Positions 1-8,091 of a stretch of 54,143 nucleotides of DNA are shown in pieces (the first letter of the stretch is position 1; every line of letters begins with the position of its first letter). The DNA is from JAHFOW01 sp046350595. GTDB lineage: Bacteria > Planctomycetota > Brocadiia > Brocadiales > Brocadiaceae. The notes beneath the pieces were generated by a model that was not told the origin of the DNA, did not search any database, and saw nothing but the letters and a program-made list of their open reading frames with translations. The translations under genes were made by a program, and so were the position numbers. The stretch spans positions 1 to 54,143 of the forward strand of contig JAXMAC010000010.1 of the NCBI GenBank assembly GCA_046350595.1, read 5' to 3'.

Positions 1-190
1 AAGTCTTTTACAACCCCATTCCCCCCCTATCAGGAGGTAAAGTTTGTTCATGAGAAAAAGATTGCTTCGCTCCGCTCGCAATGACAACGTGCAGTGTGCC
101 ATCAAAGTGCATAGTCCGTGTCATTGCGAGGGTCTTTTCCGAAGCAATCTCACCGCTTTCGCAAGAGATTTGGTGCGGCGTAGCTGCGCT
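1..190 (-). repeat. Composite intergenic repeat, copy A (reversed)
   Basis: This is the reverse-orientation copy of a roughly 200-bp composite repeat also seen at 15179-15380, 24482-24712 and 38575-38780. Read on the minus strand it runs from a GCGCAGCTACGC-like segment through GATTGCTTCGGAAAAGACCC and a CATTGCGAGCGGAGCGAAGC REP-like arm to a block ending in GTTGTAAAAGACTT. It lies just downstream of the diguanylate cyclase gene. No gene is visible in it. Confidence 0.75.
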
Positions 191-213
191 AAGCATTTTC
201 CTGAAACGATAAA

Positions 214-1674
214 CTAAAGTATGCATACCCGGTTTCTTCCATCGCCCTTTGCCTTGTAAAGCGCTTTATCGGCCTTGCTGATGAGGTCATCCACGTTCTT
301 AATATCCGTACCTGGGTAGTAGGCAATGCCAATACTGGTCGTACAATGGATTTCTCTGCTTCCGTCTCCAAAATTATGCTGCTCGATATTTTTTCTTATC
401 CGTTCAGCAAAGGTTAGACATTCTTCCACCCTTGTATCTTGAAGGACAATTGCAAACTCCTCGCCTCCATAACGGCCAACCGTATCATAAATTCTCACGT
501 TTGCCTTTAAAATTTGAGATAACGCATAGAGCACCGTATCACCCTGAAGGTGACCATACGTATCGTTGAGCCTTTTAAAATAATCTAAATCCAGCATCAT
601 AAAAGAGAGGGATAAATTATCCCGTACGGCCTTTGCGTATTCTTTATTGAGCGCTTCATACAAAAACCCATGGTTATAAACACCGGTTAAACTATCGGTA
701 ATTGCGAGTCTTTTTACCTTGTTGTAAAGCCATGAGTTTTCCATGATGACGTATGCCTGCTTCACGACCGTCCTGAAAAACCCTTCCTCTGTATCCTCCA
801 TCCTCTCGGCAATATCGTGAGCCAGGATAACCATCCCACCGAGCTTGTTAACGTGTCTGATTGGCACATTGTAAAAATACTTTTTTTGTTCTTTCTCATT
901 ATTTGCCTGCGTTACTTTATCAGCATCAAGCACTGACATTCCGAGTGTAGGACTCAAGAAAATATCTTGTGATTTTAATAAGTCCCTGGTATATTCCTGA
1001 ACTTCATTCAAATAGTGTTCGCTTACGGTATGGTTAATCTTAAAAAAGCACTCCGCATTCTGTTCATCTAAAGCCACAAATGCCGCCACGTGATAATCCA
1101 TAATTTTTGCCAGCGTACCCATTACAAGCTCAACCATGGCCTTAAAGTCATCCAGCCCTTTCTCGATTAATGAATTCATTTCATTCAATACCGTGGCCTC
1201 AAACAATTTTCTATCGAGCAAGTCATTTACCTTGGTAACAATATCAACCGCATTAATCAGACTGCTTCTCCTGATGAGAGACGCTTTCTGGACAACCTTC
1301 TGCCTCTTTTCTAAAAGCCCCTTGATTGTTTCGAGCAGCAGGGTAAGTTCGGACTCTTTGGATAAATAGGCGTCCGCTCCTGTCTGCATACCCCAATATT
1401 TATCACTCGCCTGATCCTTAACCGTTAACATAATAATGGGAACGCTACTGGTTTCCGGATCGGTTTTTAATAAACGGCAGGTCTGGTATCCGTTCATCTT
1501 GGGCATCATCACATCAAGGAGGATTAAATCGGGCAATTCCTTAAACGTCTTCTCAATTGCTTCAATTCCATGCGTTGCCGTAACCGTCTCGTATCCATTA
1601 TTGCGCAGAAATTTGCTTATAACCTCCAGGATCAATGGGCTATCGTCCACGACTAAAATTGTCTCTTTTTTCAT
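214..1674 (-). CDS. Response regulator with GGDEF diguanylate cyclase output (WspR-like)
   Basis: Predicted phosphorylation-controlled diguanylate cyclase making cyclic di-GMP from two GTP in the cytoplasm. Residues 1-120 form a receiver domain with the acidic pair DD at 10-11 and phospho-acceptor D54 in LLDVMMPKMNG. Residues about 130-310 form a linker that resembles a GAF-type sensor region. The C-terminal GGDEF domain has an intact GGEEF active site (403-407), and an RxxD product-inhibition site (RIYD, 394-397) sits five residues before it. The gene is last in a minus-strand run CheW-CheA-CheB-this gene, so it is the likely output of that pathway, as WspR is in pseudomonads. WspR itself lacks the extra middle domain. 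A MITE-like repeat occupies the gap to cheB. The ATG at 1674 is followed directly by the receiver domain, which supports this start. Confidence 0.9.
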   Translation of the reverse strand: MKKETILVVDDSPLILEVISKFLRNNGYETVTATHGIEAIEKTFKELPDLILLDVMMPKMNGYQTCRLLKTDPETSSVPIIMLTVKDQASDKYWGMQTGADAYLSKESELTLLLETIKGLLEKRQKVVQKASLIRRSSLINAVDIVTKVNDLLDRKLFEATVLNEMNSLIEKGLDDFKAMVELVMGTLAKIMDYHVAAFVALDEQNAECFFKINHTVSEHYLNEVQEYTRDLLKSQDIFLSPTLGMSVLDADKVTQANNEKEQKKYFYNVPIRHVNKLGGMVILAHDIAERMEDTEEGFFRTVVKQAYVIMENSWLYNKVKRLAITDSLTGVYNHGFLYEALNKEYAKAVRDNLSLSFMMLDLDYFKRLNDTYGHLQGDTVLYALSQILKANVRIYDTVGRYGGEEFAIVLQDTRVEECLTFAERIRKNIEQHNFGDGSREIHCTTSIGIAYYPGTDIKNVDDLISKADKALYKAKGDGRNRVCIL

Positions 1675-1697
1675 GTATATACTCCTCGGTTTATAAA

Positions 1698-1831
1698 GAG
1701 TCTGTGCAAAAAGTTAATCATCGTGTCATTGCGAGCGAAGCGAAGCAATCTCCTGGAATTATTAAAATGAGGAAAAGATTGCTTCGCTTCGCTCGCAATG
1801 ACACCTAAAACTCGACTTTTTGCACAAACTC
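1698..1831. mobile_element. MITE-like inverted-repeat element
   Basis: About 134 bp with long imperfect inverted ends. Both ends read GAGTYTGTGCAAAAAG inward and continue into TGTCATTGCGAGCGAAGCGA. The copies of TAAAGAG flanking it (1694-1700 and 1832-1838) could be a target duplication or part of the ends. A related element is at 30809-30969 and a truncated one ends at 46075. It carries no coding sequence and sits between cheB and the GGDEF gene, where it would form a strong hairpin in the transcript. Confidence 0.65.
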
Positions 1832-1842
1832 TAAAGAGTTCC

Positions 1843-2895
1843 TTACACTCTATTTCTATTCATGGTATTGAGGGTATAGATAATATCCTCTATAGACAGT
1901 ACCTTATTTACCGCGCCCATCTCTATGGCGACCTTCGGCATGCCAAAAACCGTGCATGACTCTTCAGATTGCGCTATGGTAAAACCACCCCTGTCTTTAA
2001 TATGCTTTAAACCCTTTGCGCCGTCAGCGCCCATACCGGTAAGTAAGACAGCGATCGTGCTGTCGCCATATACTTCCGCAAGAGAATTAAATAAGATATC
2101 AACCGATGGTTTTACGCCATTCACCGTCTCTCCCTGAATTAATCCAAATGTTTTTTTCTCACGGACTATGGTGTGGCATCCATCAGGGGCGACAAATACA
2201 TGCCCTCGTTCGATCTTTTCACCTTCCCGTGCCAGCTTGATGGGCAACTTACAGTTATTTCCAAGCCACTCGACAAAACTCTCCGTAAAACCTGTGGCCA
2301 TATGCTGAACAATCACAATGGACGCATTACAACCGGGTGAAATGTTTTTTAATATCTGCATAACGATTGATGGCCCACCCGTGGATGCGCCGATGGCTAT
2401 GATTTCGTATTTATGGAATGCCTGGTGAAGAATCTGTTCTTTATGCCTGAAAATTTCCTGCATTTTGCCTTTTATATGAGTTATTACCTGTGCCTTCGAT
2501 ATTAACTTAACCTTTTTAACGAGCACATTTGCCATCTCATCCCAAGGTGTATTTTCCACGAGAGAAGGTTTCTCCATTGCATCCACAGCCCCGGCCGCCA
2601 GAGCATTAAAGGTAGTATATGCCCCTTCCTTTTCAAGAACAGAGGAAAGAACAAGGATTGGGGTTGGACAATATGCCATAATCTGCTCGGTAGCTTTAAG
2701 ACCGTCCATTACCGGCATGTTAATATCCATGGTAATGACGTCTGGCTTAAGCCGCTGTGCATATTCTATGGCCTGCAGGCCGTTTTCGGCTATTCCTACA
2801 ACCCGGATTGCAGGGTCTTTTCCCAGAATATTTTTTATGATTTCTCTGGCAAGTTCAGAATCATCAACAATAAGCACCTTAATTATTTCAGACAT
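1843..2895 (-). CDS. cheB: CheB protein-glutamate methylesterase
   Basis: Predicted receiver-controlled methylesterase/deamidase acting on glutamates of chemoreceptors in an adaptation loop. The receiver domain (1-120) has DD at 11-12 and phospho-acceptor D57 in MDINMPVMDG. The C-terminal esterase domain (about 163-345) has the catalytic triad in conserved settings: S171 in GASTGGPS, H198 in VQHMATGF and D291 in LTGMGADG. Length (350 residues) is normal. It lies 184 bp after the CheA gene and 168 bp before the diguanylate cyclase. No CheR methyltransferase or receptor is in the window, so its substrate must be encoded elsewhere or have been lost. The arrangement matches WspF. Confidence 0.95.
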   Translation of the reverse strand: MSEIIKVLIVDDSELAREIIKNILGKDPAIRVVGIAENGLQAIEYAQRLKPDVITMDINMPVMDGLKATEQIMAYCPTPILVLSSVLEKEGAYTTFNALAAGAVDAMEKPSLVENTPWDEMANVLVKKVKLISKAQVITHIKGKMQEIFRHKEQILHQAFHKYEIIAIGASTGGPSIVMQILKNISPGCNASIVIVQHMATGFTESFVEWLGNNCKLPIKLAREGEKIERGHVFVAPDGCHTIVREKKTFGLIQGETVNGVKPSVDILFNSLAEVYGDSTIAVLLTGMGADGAKGLKHIKDRGGFTIAQSEESCTVFGMPKVAIEMGAVNKVLSIEDIIYTLNTMNRNRV

Positions 2896-2973
2896 ATATT
2901 GCCTTATTTTTTGTTCATATTCAGGAATTTTAATGCAAATCGTAGCGCGGGTGGTTTATCCCTGTCCGTTTGC

Positions 2974-3043
2974 ACAGTTCAAACAGTTCAAACAGTTCAA
3001 ACAGTTCAAACGGTTTAAACTGCTTAAACTGCTTGAACTGTTT
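2974..3043. repeat. Tandem 9-mer array folding into a long hairpin
   Basis: Four head-to-tail copies of ACAGTTCAA (from 2974 to about 3009) are followed by three inverted, slightly diverged copies (TTTAAACTGC, TTAAACTGC, TTGAACTGT; about 3012-3043). The two halves can pair into a hairpin of about 30 bp. It lies in the cheA-cheB gap, so it would be transcribed and could affect mRNA processing or cheB expression. Variable copy number is plausible. Confidence 0.8.
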
Positions 3044-3079
3044 ATTGACGCTGCCGAATGCCTAATGTATAGTATAAAA

Positions 3080-5467
3080 TTATTCTCCAATCAGCCTTTT
3101 TATTGTATAAAGAAGGCTGCTCTGGTCAAATTCTTTTTTCAGAATATACGCATCCGCCCCTACCTCTATGCCTTTCCTCTTATCTTCGACCTTCTCCCGG
3201 GCGGTTACCACAATAACGGGTATGTCTTTCAGCCGCTTATCGGCCCTGACCTTTGCCGTCAATTCAAATCCGTTCATCCTCGGCATATCAATGTCGGTAA
3301 CTAATAGATCGTAGCGCTTCATGTGCAATTTATCTATCGCCTCAATTCCATCATTGGCCACATCAACCATATATCCCGCATTTACGAGGATATTCCTTTC
3401 CAGTTCCGCCGTAATCAGGGAATCCTCAGCAATCAGGATCATATTTTTCCCGGGTTTTTCTTCCTGATGTCCCTTCGGTTCAGAAAACACGCCGCCCGGT
3501 TCTTTCGCATTGACAAGCTCCTGCATGTGGAGTATCAGGACAATCTCGCCTGTTCCAAGGGTTGTAACTCCTGAGAAATATCGGGGTCTTTTTAAATAAC
3601 CGGCAAATTCGCGAAAAACAATCTCTTTTTCGCATAAGAATTCATTTACCATAAAACCAACCTTTTTCCCATCTGACCGGGCAATAATAATAGGGATACT
3701 TTTGCCCCTGTTTTCCGCCTCTTTTTCCAACATAAAGATATCGGCCATGTGGACGAGGGGAATTGTTTGATTATAAATAAAAACAGATGCTTTTCCTTCC
3801 AGGGTTTTTACATCGTTTGGATAGATATATGCGATATGTTCAATGCTATTCGAGGGAATGGCAAAGGGCGTGTCTCCAACCCTGACAACCAGCACGTTTA
3901 TGAGTGCAATGGTTGTTGGCACTTTTAAAACAAACCGGCTGCCAATGCCCTTCTGAGATTCAATAACCAGAGAACCATTCAATCTGTCAATCATGGTTTT
4001 TACAACATCAAGGCCAACTCCCCGTCCCGATGTATCGGTAATTATCCTGCTTGTGCTAAACCCCGGCTTCAGGATAAATTCATAAACCTGCTCATCAGAT
4101 ATTATTTGCGCATTTTCTGCAGTCAAAAAACCCTTTCGGATTGCCGTTTCCTGTACCCGTCCCCGGTCGATACCTTTTCCGTCGTCTCCTATTATGACCA
4201 GGACATTTTCACCCTCTTGTTTTGCGCTCAGGGTAATAATACCAGTACCTTTCTTCCCCGCGGATACGCGAACAGGTGGTTCTTCTATACCATGATCTAC
4301 CGCATTTCTCAGTAAATGTACCAGGGGGTCCTTTAACATGTCGATAACAATATTGTCCAACTCTACCTCGCCGCCGGAAATGACCAGTTCAATTTCCTTA
4401 TTGAATTGTCGGGCAATATCCCTTATCAGACGGGGGGCCATATCGAATATAGTTGAAACAGGTTGCATACGCATGGACATTACCTGTTGACGAATGTCTT
4501 CCGTAATCGCATCCAGTTTAAGAACGTCCCCCTTATACGCACCACTATTCCTTGAAAGCTCATCGAACAAACATTTTTCCATGGTATTGTATCGCGTAAT
4601 AATCTCGTGCAAATTTTTATTAACCAATTCCTGCGGTCTTAAATAAACATCCATCTCGGTTTTTATCTTTTTTAATTGCCTTACATAATGATTAACTTTT
4701 AACATTTCTTCGTACCTTTGATGGAATGCCATCTGAGTCATAATTAATTCAACCAGATGATTATATAAGGCGTGGATCTTCTCCATGCCTATGCGTATAG
4801 TCTTTTTGCCTTCCTGGATAACTTTTCCTTCATCTGTAGCCTTTTTTTGTTCTCCCTTCGGCTCGGACACTACCGACGGCGATATATAATCTTCTTTATA
4901 AATCTCATTGGGCTTTACCGTATCTGAAGGTGGCTGTGCATAATAGGGGGAACTATCGCCTGCGCCTGGCTTTTCAAGTTGTTCAGACGATTCGGCAGGG
5001 GACGCTTGTGCCGTACCGGTCTTTTCCTTAATGAGTGGTGGTGGCGGAGACGCCTCTTTCCTTATTTGATCAACATTGCCGCTTAAAACCGCTTCTAATT
5101 GACCACACATATCCTGTATGTCAATGGGCGTCTGGGCATCCTTCAATTTTGTTTCTACCATGTTTGCGAGGGTGTCCAGGGCACGAAAAACAACGTCATA
5201 GAGTTCTCTTGTGATTTGCAGACCTTTCTCTTTAATTTTTACAAACACATCCTCTACCTTATGGGACAAGTCTACGATATCATTAAATCCCATCATCCTG
5301 GCTGTCCCTTTTAATGTATGTATCCCCCGCATAATCTCTTTCAATAATTCGAGATCGTCTGGTCTTTTTTCAAAGGCCAGGATTGCCTCGTTTACTTTTT
5401 GTATCCTGTCCCTGTTTTCATCAGCAAACTTCGGGATAAAGGCTGTTAAATCAAAACCATCGCTCAT
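3080..5467 (-). CDS. cheA: Hybrid CheA histidine kinase with C-terminal receiver (WspE-like)
   Basis: Predicted chemosensory kinase that autophosphorylates on its Hpt domain and passes phosphate to receivers. Domains in order: Hpt (1-110) with phospho-histidine H50 in GIHTLKGTARMMGF; a proline-rich linker (about 140-215); dimerisation region (about 220-340); HATPase with N-box NAVDHG (about 389-394) and GDDGKGID; a CheW-like domain (about 510-640); and a receiver (about 675-795) with its acceptor aspartate in LLVTDIDMPRMNG. The fused receiver is typical of WspE and FrzE rather than of flagellar CheA. The gene is transcribed after a CheW-like gene and before cheB. The 795-residue length fits hybrid CheA proteins. 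Confidence 0.95.
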   Translation of the reverse strand: MSDGFDLTAFIPKFADENRDRIQKVNEAILAFEKRPDDLELLKEIMRGIHTLKGTARMMGFNDIVDLSHKVEDVFVKIKEKGLQITRELYDVVFRALDTLANMVETKLKDAQTPIDIQDMCGQLEAVLSGNVDQIRKEASPPPPLIKEKTGTAQASPAESSEQLEKPGAGDSSPYYAQPPSDTVKPNEIYKEDYISPSVVSEPKGEQKKATDEGKVIQEGKKTIRIGMEKIHALYNHLVELIMTQMAFHQRYEEMLKVNHYVRQLKKIKTEMDVYLRPQELVNKNLHEIITRYNTMEKCLFDELSRNSGAYKGDVLKLDAITEDIRQQVMSMRMQPVSTIFDMAPRLIRDIARQFNKEIELVISGGEVELDNIVIDMLKDPLVHLLRNAVDHGIEEPPVRVSAGKKGTGIITLSAKQEGENVLVIIGDDGKGIDRGRVQETAIRKGFLTAENAQIISDEQVYEFILKPGFSTSRIITDTSGRGVGLDVVKTMIDRLNGSLVIESQKGIGSRFVLKVPTTIALINVLVVRVGDTPFAIPSNSIEHIAYIYPNDVKTLEGKASVFIYNQTIPLVHMADIFMLEKEAENRGKSIPIIIARSDGKKVGFMVNEFLCEKEIVFREFAGYLKRPRYFSGVTTLGTGEIVLILHMQELVNAKEPGGVFSEPKGHQEEKPGKNMILIAEDSLITAELERNILVNAGYMVDVANDGIEAIDKLHMKRYDLLVTDIDMPRMNGFELTAKVRADKRLKDIPVIVVTAREKVEDKRKGIEVGADAYILKKEFDQSSLLYTIKRLIGE

Positions 5468-5566
5468 AATTACCCTTAAAACATAGGATGTTCAAATGAA
5501 AGATATAAAAAATAGCATTGTCTCTTTAAAATTAACAGCATTGATTGGTTTTTGTCTGTAAAGAAT

Positions 5567-5974
5567 TTACGCGTGAAAAAACTTGTTTACATCCAGCATG
5601 AATATCAAGGTATCTTTCATGTTGAATACACCGCGAAATAACTGTCTTGAGAGGTACTTTCCCGCAAATATCGGAATATGCAGTATATCTTTCTCCGCGA
5701 CCTGAAGGATATCGATTACTTCATCTATCGGAATTGCCCATTCATTATCTGAAAATGATACCATAATAAAATGAGTCCACCAATTCTTTTCCATCCCCGT
5801 ATTCAAAAAATCCACCACCGGCGTTTTTCGTCCATCAATTTCAACAAATCTATCTGATGGGCCAGAAGAAAAAGCATCGTTGACCACCGTAAGATTTTTT
5901 GATACAGACCGCGCATAGGTCGTATCAATACCAAAATAAAATCCATTAATTTTAAAAACCAGGACATTTATCAT
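5567..5974 (-). CDS. cheW: CheW-like coupling protein
   Basis: A 135-residue single-domain CheW-like protein, predicted to couple a receptor to the CheA kinase. It has the family pattern: an N-terminal strand VLVFKINGFYFGID, a central VEIDGRKTPVVDF strand, and AIPIDEVIDILQV followed by FRGVFNMKDTLIFMLDV. It is somewhat short and divergent, so it may instead be a scaffold such as WspB/WspD. It is first in the visible run of the chemosensory cluster. The sequence upstream is a repeat-free gap with an Hsp70 fragment, so the receptor and CheR expected ahead of it are missing here. Confidence 0.85.
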   Translation of the reverse strand: MINVLVFKINGFYFGIDTTYARSVSKNLTVVNDAFSSGPSDRFVEIDGRKTPVVDFLNTGMEKNWWTHFIMVSFSDNEWAIPIDEVIDILQVAEKDILHIPIFAGKYLSRQLFRGVFNMKDTLIFMLDVNKFFHA

Positions 5975-6083
5975 ACGCCACCAAATACAACAAAAATATT
6001 CCTTAATGATGAGATTCTACACAAATCTTATTAAGGACTAAAGTATAAATATTCCATGCATTAAATAATCACCGTAGACCCAC

Positions 6084-6269
6084 ATGAGCCAAAGGCTCAC
6101 AAGAAAGCATAAAAATATGCATTTCCGTGTTAATACTATAGAGATCCTCAGGAGTATTAATATCAGGAGGTTGAATTGCAAAAATGAAGGAGAGGAAATA
6201 TCTTCCTTCATTCTCCTGGAGTTAAAGAAACATGCGGAAAAGTATCTTGGTAAAAAAGTGGCAAGCTAA
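6084..6269 (+). pseudogene. Hsp70/DnaK nucleotide-binding-domain fragment
   Basis: A 61-codon open frame whose C-terminal half, GEEISSFILLELKKHAEKYL followed by GKKV, closely follows the stretch before ITVPAYF in DnaK-family ATPases (around residues 110-140 of E. coli DnaK). The preceding part (RKHKNMHFRV...) has the spacing expected of the region just upstream. It then stops at TAA, before the conserved VITVPAYF motif. Both the ATP-binding N-terminus and everything beyond are missing, so I read it as a relic rather than a gene. No ribosome-binding site precedes the ATG. The match is from memory and should be tested by search. Confidence 0.55.
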
Positions 6270-6943
6270 AGCTTTAATTTATTTCTTTTGTCCATTAATT
6301 GCGAAATGTCTGAGGAACTAAAATACGCACATAAATCTTCCCATGTATCAATATCCCTCAGGGTTTTCAGTATCGTGCAGGATAAATATTTTTTGTACAC
6401 CTTTTCCATCGTCTGCCTAAAAACCCTGTCCGTACTCCAATCTATGTCTACAAATAAGTCCTGAATATATTTCGACATGCCGAATAAATAATAACCCCCA
6501 TCATGAGCAGGCCCAATCACAATATCTTTCTCACGTAATGCCTCAAAAGCGCCATCAATCAACGATGCATCAATTTCCGGACAATCGGCGCCAATAATTA
6601 TGCCCTTTTTATGCTGGAGTTCCTGCAATATTTCCCTGAATGCAAGAGACATTCTTTCACCCAAAGAATCATCTCTTTGAGATTTATAATATACGTTGAC
6701 TCCCCCATTCTTATCAAACACCGGGGTAAGCCAGGTTTTGATTGCATGTTCTTTATCAGTGGGTGTGAAGAAGACATAGATGTCATAAGGCTCTCTATTT
6801 TTTTGACAAATGTTTGTAATAACCTTTTCTGTCAGTTGTTTATAAATCAAACACGCCTTTTCGTTGCCAATGGCCTTTGCAAGACGGGTCTTTACCTTTC
6901 CAGGTTCTGGATATTTCAGGAAGATAATGAGGGCATTGTCCAT
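6266..6943 (-). CDS. DUF2064 / TIGR04282-type glycosyltransferase-like protein
   Basis: A 225-residue cytoplasmic protein of the DUF2064 (TIGR04282) family, related in fold to GT-A nucleotidyl and glycosyl transferases. Family marks are the N-terminal IIFLKYPEPGKVKTRLA, the central GIIIGADCPEIDASLI (metal/nucleotide site) and IVIGPAHDGGYYLFGM. Members occur near radical-SAM and arsenosugar genes, but none is present here, so the substrate is unknown. It is co-directional with, and 69 bp downstream of, the Clp1-like kinase. Its stop codon overlaps the end of the Hsp70 fragment on the other strand. Confidence 0.85.
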   Translation of the reverse strand: MDNALIIFLKYPEPGKVKTRLAKAIGNEKACLIYKQLTEKVITNICQKNREPYDIYVFFTPTDKEHAIKTWLTPVFDKNGGVNVYYKSQRDDSLGERMSLAFREILQELQHKKGIIIGADCPEIDASLIDGAFEALREKDIVIGPAHDGGYYLFGMSKYIQDLFVDIDWSTDRVFRQTMEKVYKKYLSCTILKTLRDIDTWEDLCAYFSSSDISQLMDKRNKLKL

Positions 6944-7011
6944 AATTAAAAAGGAAATATAATGCGAAAGCTTATCATGTTACAAACCGCTCCCAAATCT
7001 GAAGGTTTGCG

Positions 7012-8091
7012 TTACACGTAATGAATGACCCTTGTCTTTCCCGATTCTCTCTCACCGCGCTCAATCTTTATAGCTCCGAGACGTATGGTTGATGCCTTGT
7101 GAATATCCGGCACAGGGGTAAACAAGGTTAATGTGCCAGCATAGGGGTCTAAATCAACAACTATTCCCAGGCCTAATGTGTTATTATCCCTGTCATTCAG
7201 GCCCACAAGCAGGTCTCTCAATTCCTGTTTCTCAATAAGCGCGATTGATGCAACGTCAAAATAATTCCTTAATTTGTATAAAGGCACTGATGTATCCATA
7301 CGTTCTGCTATTACCAGAAGTTCCCTCCCGCACTTTTCCAGATAGGGAATATTACTACAATGTTCGAAAACTTCCTTTGGATATTCAGAAGAGAGTATCT
7401 TTTGTCCGGTACCCAGCATGCAAGACGGTAATATAAGCTTATCCAGAGAACACTTTACGATCTTTGCGTCCTGAAAATATGCCCGGTATTTTTCAGTCCT
7501 GTAGCGCTGTCTATCGGCCTGTGTTCGGGCAATCGCCCTTTTTGAGCTTGCCAGCCGCGTGACCTGCCAGCCCATTTTTTCATATCCTGCCAGCAGGTGT
7601 TCTATTTCATCCCCTATTTGTACTGCGATAATCCTTTGAGGCTGGAGCATTTCTATCTTGTGTAATTTCAGTATACGAGCAACAGGCCCGTCTACAAAGC
7701 CTGTTGTGTCAATCAGGGTGATGCCGGAACCTTGCCGATGGGATTTATCTACCAGGAGTTTTAAGGCGAGAAGGGTTTGCAACAAAAAGCCTTCAGGCGA
7801 GGTATTTCCCACGAAATGAAGAAATGGGGGATTCGAAAAATCGCTTGTTTGAGGAGGTGTTTTAAAGACCTTCAAACATACGGTAGTCGGAGGGCCTAAC
7901 GTGGATTGCCCCAGATCGCTGTCCACATATCCAACGTTTATACCAGATGCCGTCCATGTCTGAATGAGATATTTACACAGGGTACTTTTGCCACTGTCAA
8001 TGTTGCCAATAACAATACATGTTTTTCTGTCTTGTTGTATATGCCCGGCAGCGCATTCCCACCCATCCGGGATATCGATATAGCTCATCAT
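7012..8091 (-). CDS. Clp1/Grc3-like polynucleotide 5'-hydroxyl kinase
   Basis: A P-loop protein of the Clp1/Grc3 RNA-kinase type, predicted to transfer the ATP gamma-phosphate to 5'-hydroxyl ends of RNA or DNA. The N-terminus has Walker A GNIDSGKST (29-37) and then the family-typical YVDSDLGQSTLGPPTT (55-70). Later parts include DTTGFVDGPVARILK and IAVQIGDEIEHLL. Residues 230-359 are a less conserved C-terminal region. The start codon overlaps the recJ stop as ATGA (8088-8091), indicating translational coupling with RecJ. That pairing suggests a role in handling nucleic-acid ends. Bacterial members are poorly studied, and the substrate is my inference. Confidence 0.85.
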   Translation of the reverse strand: MMSYIDIPDGWECAAGHIQQDRKTCIVIGNIDSGKSTLCKYLIQTWTASGINVGYVDSDLGQSTLGPPTTVCLKVFKTPPQTSDFSNPPFLHFVGNTSPEGFLLQTLLALKLLVDKSHRQGSGITLIDTTGFVDGPVARILKLHKIEMLQPQRIIAVQIGDEIEHLLAGYEKMGWQVTRLASSKRAIARTQADRQRYRTEKYRAYFQDAKIVKCSLDKLILPSCMLGTGQKILSSEYPKEVFEHCSNIPYLEKCGRELLVIAERMDTSVPLYKLRNYFDVASIALIEKQELRDLLVGLNDRDNNTLGLGIVVDLDPYAGTLTLFTPVPDIHKASTIRLGAIKIERGERESGKTRVIHYV

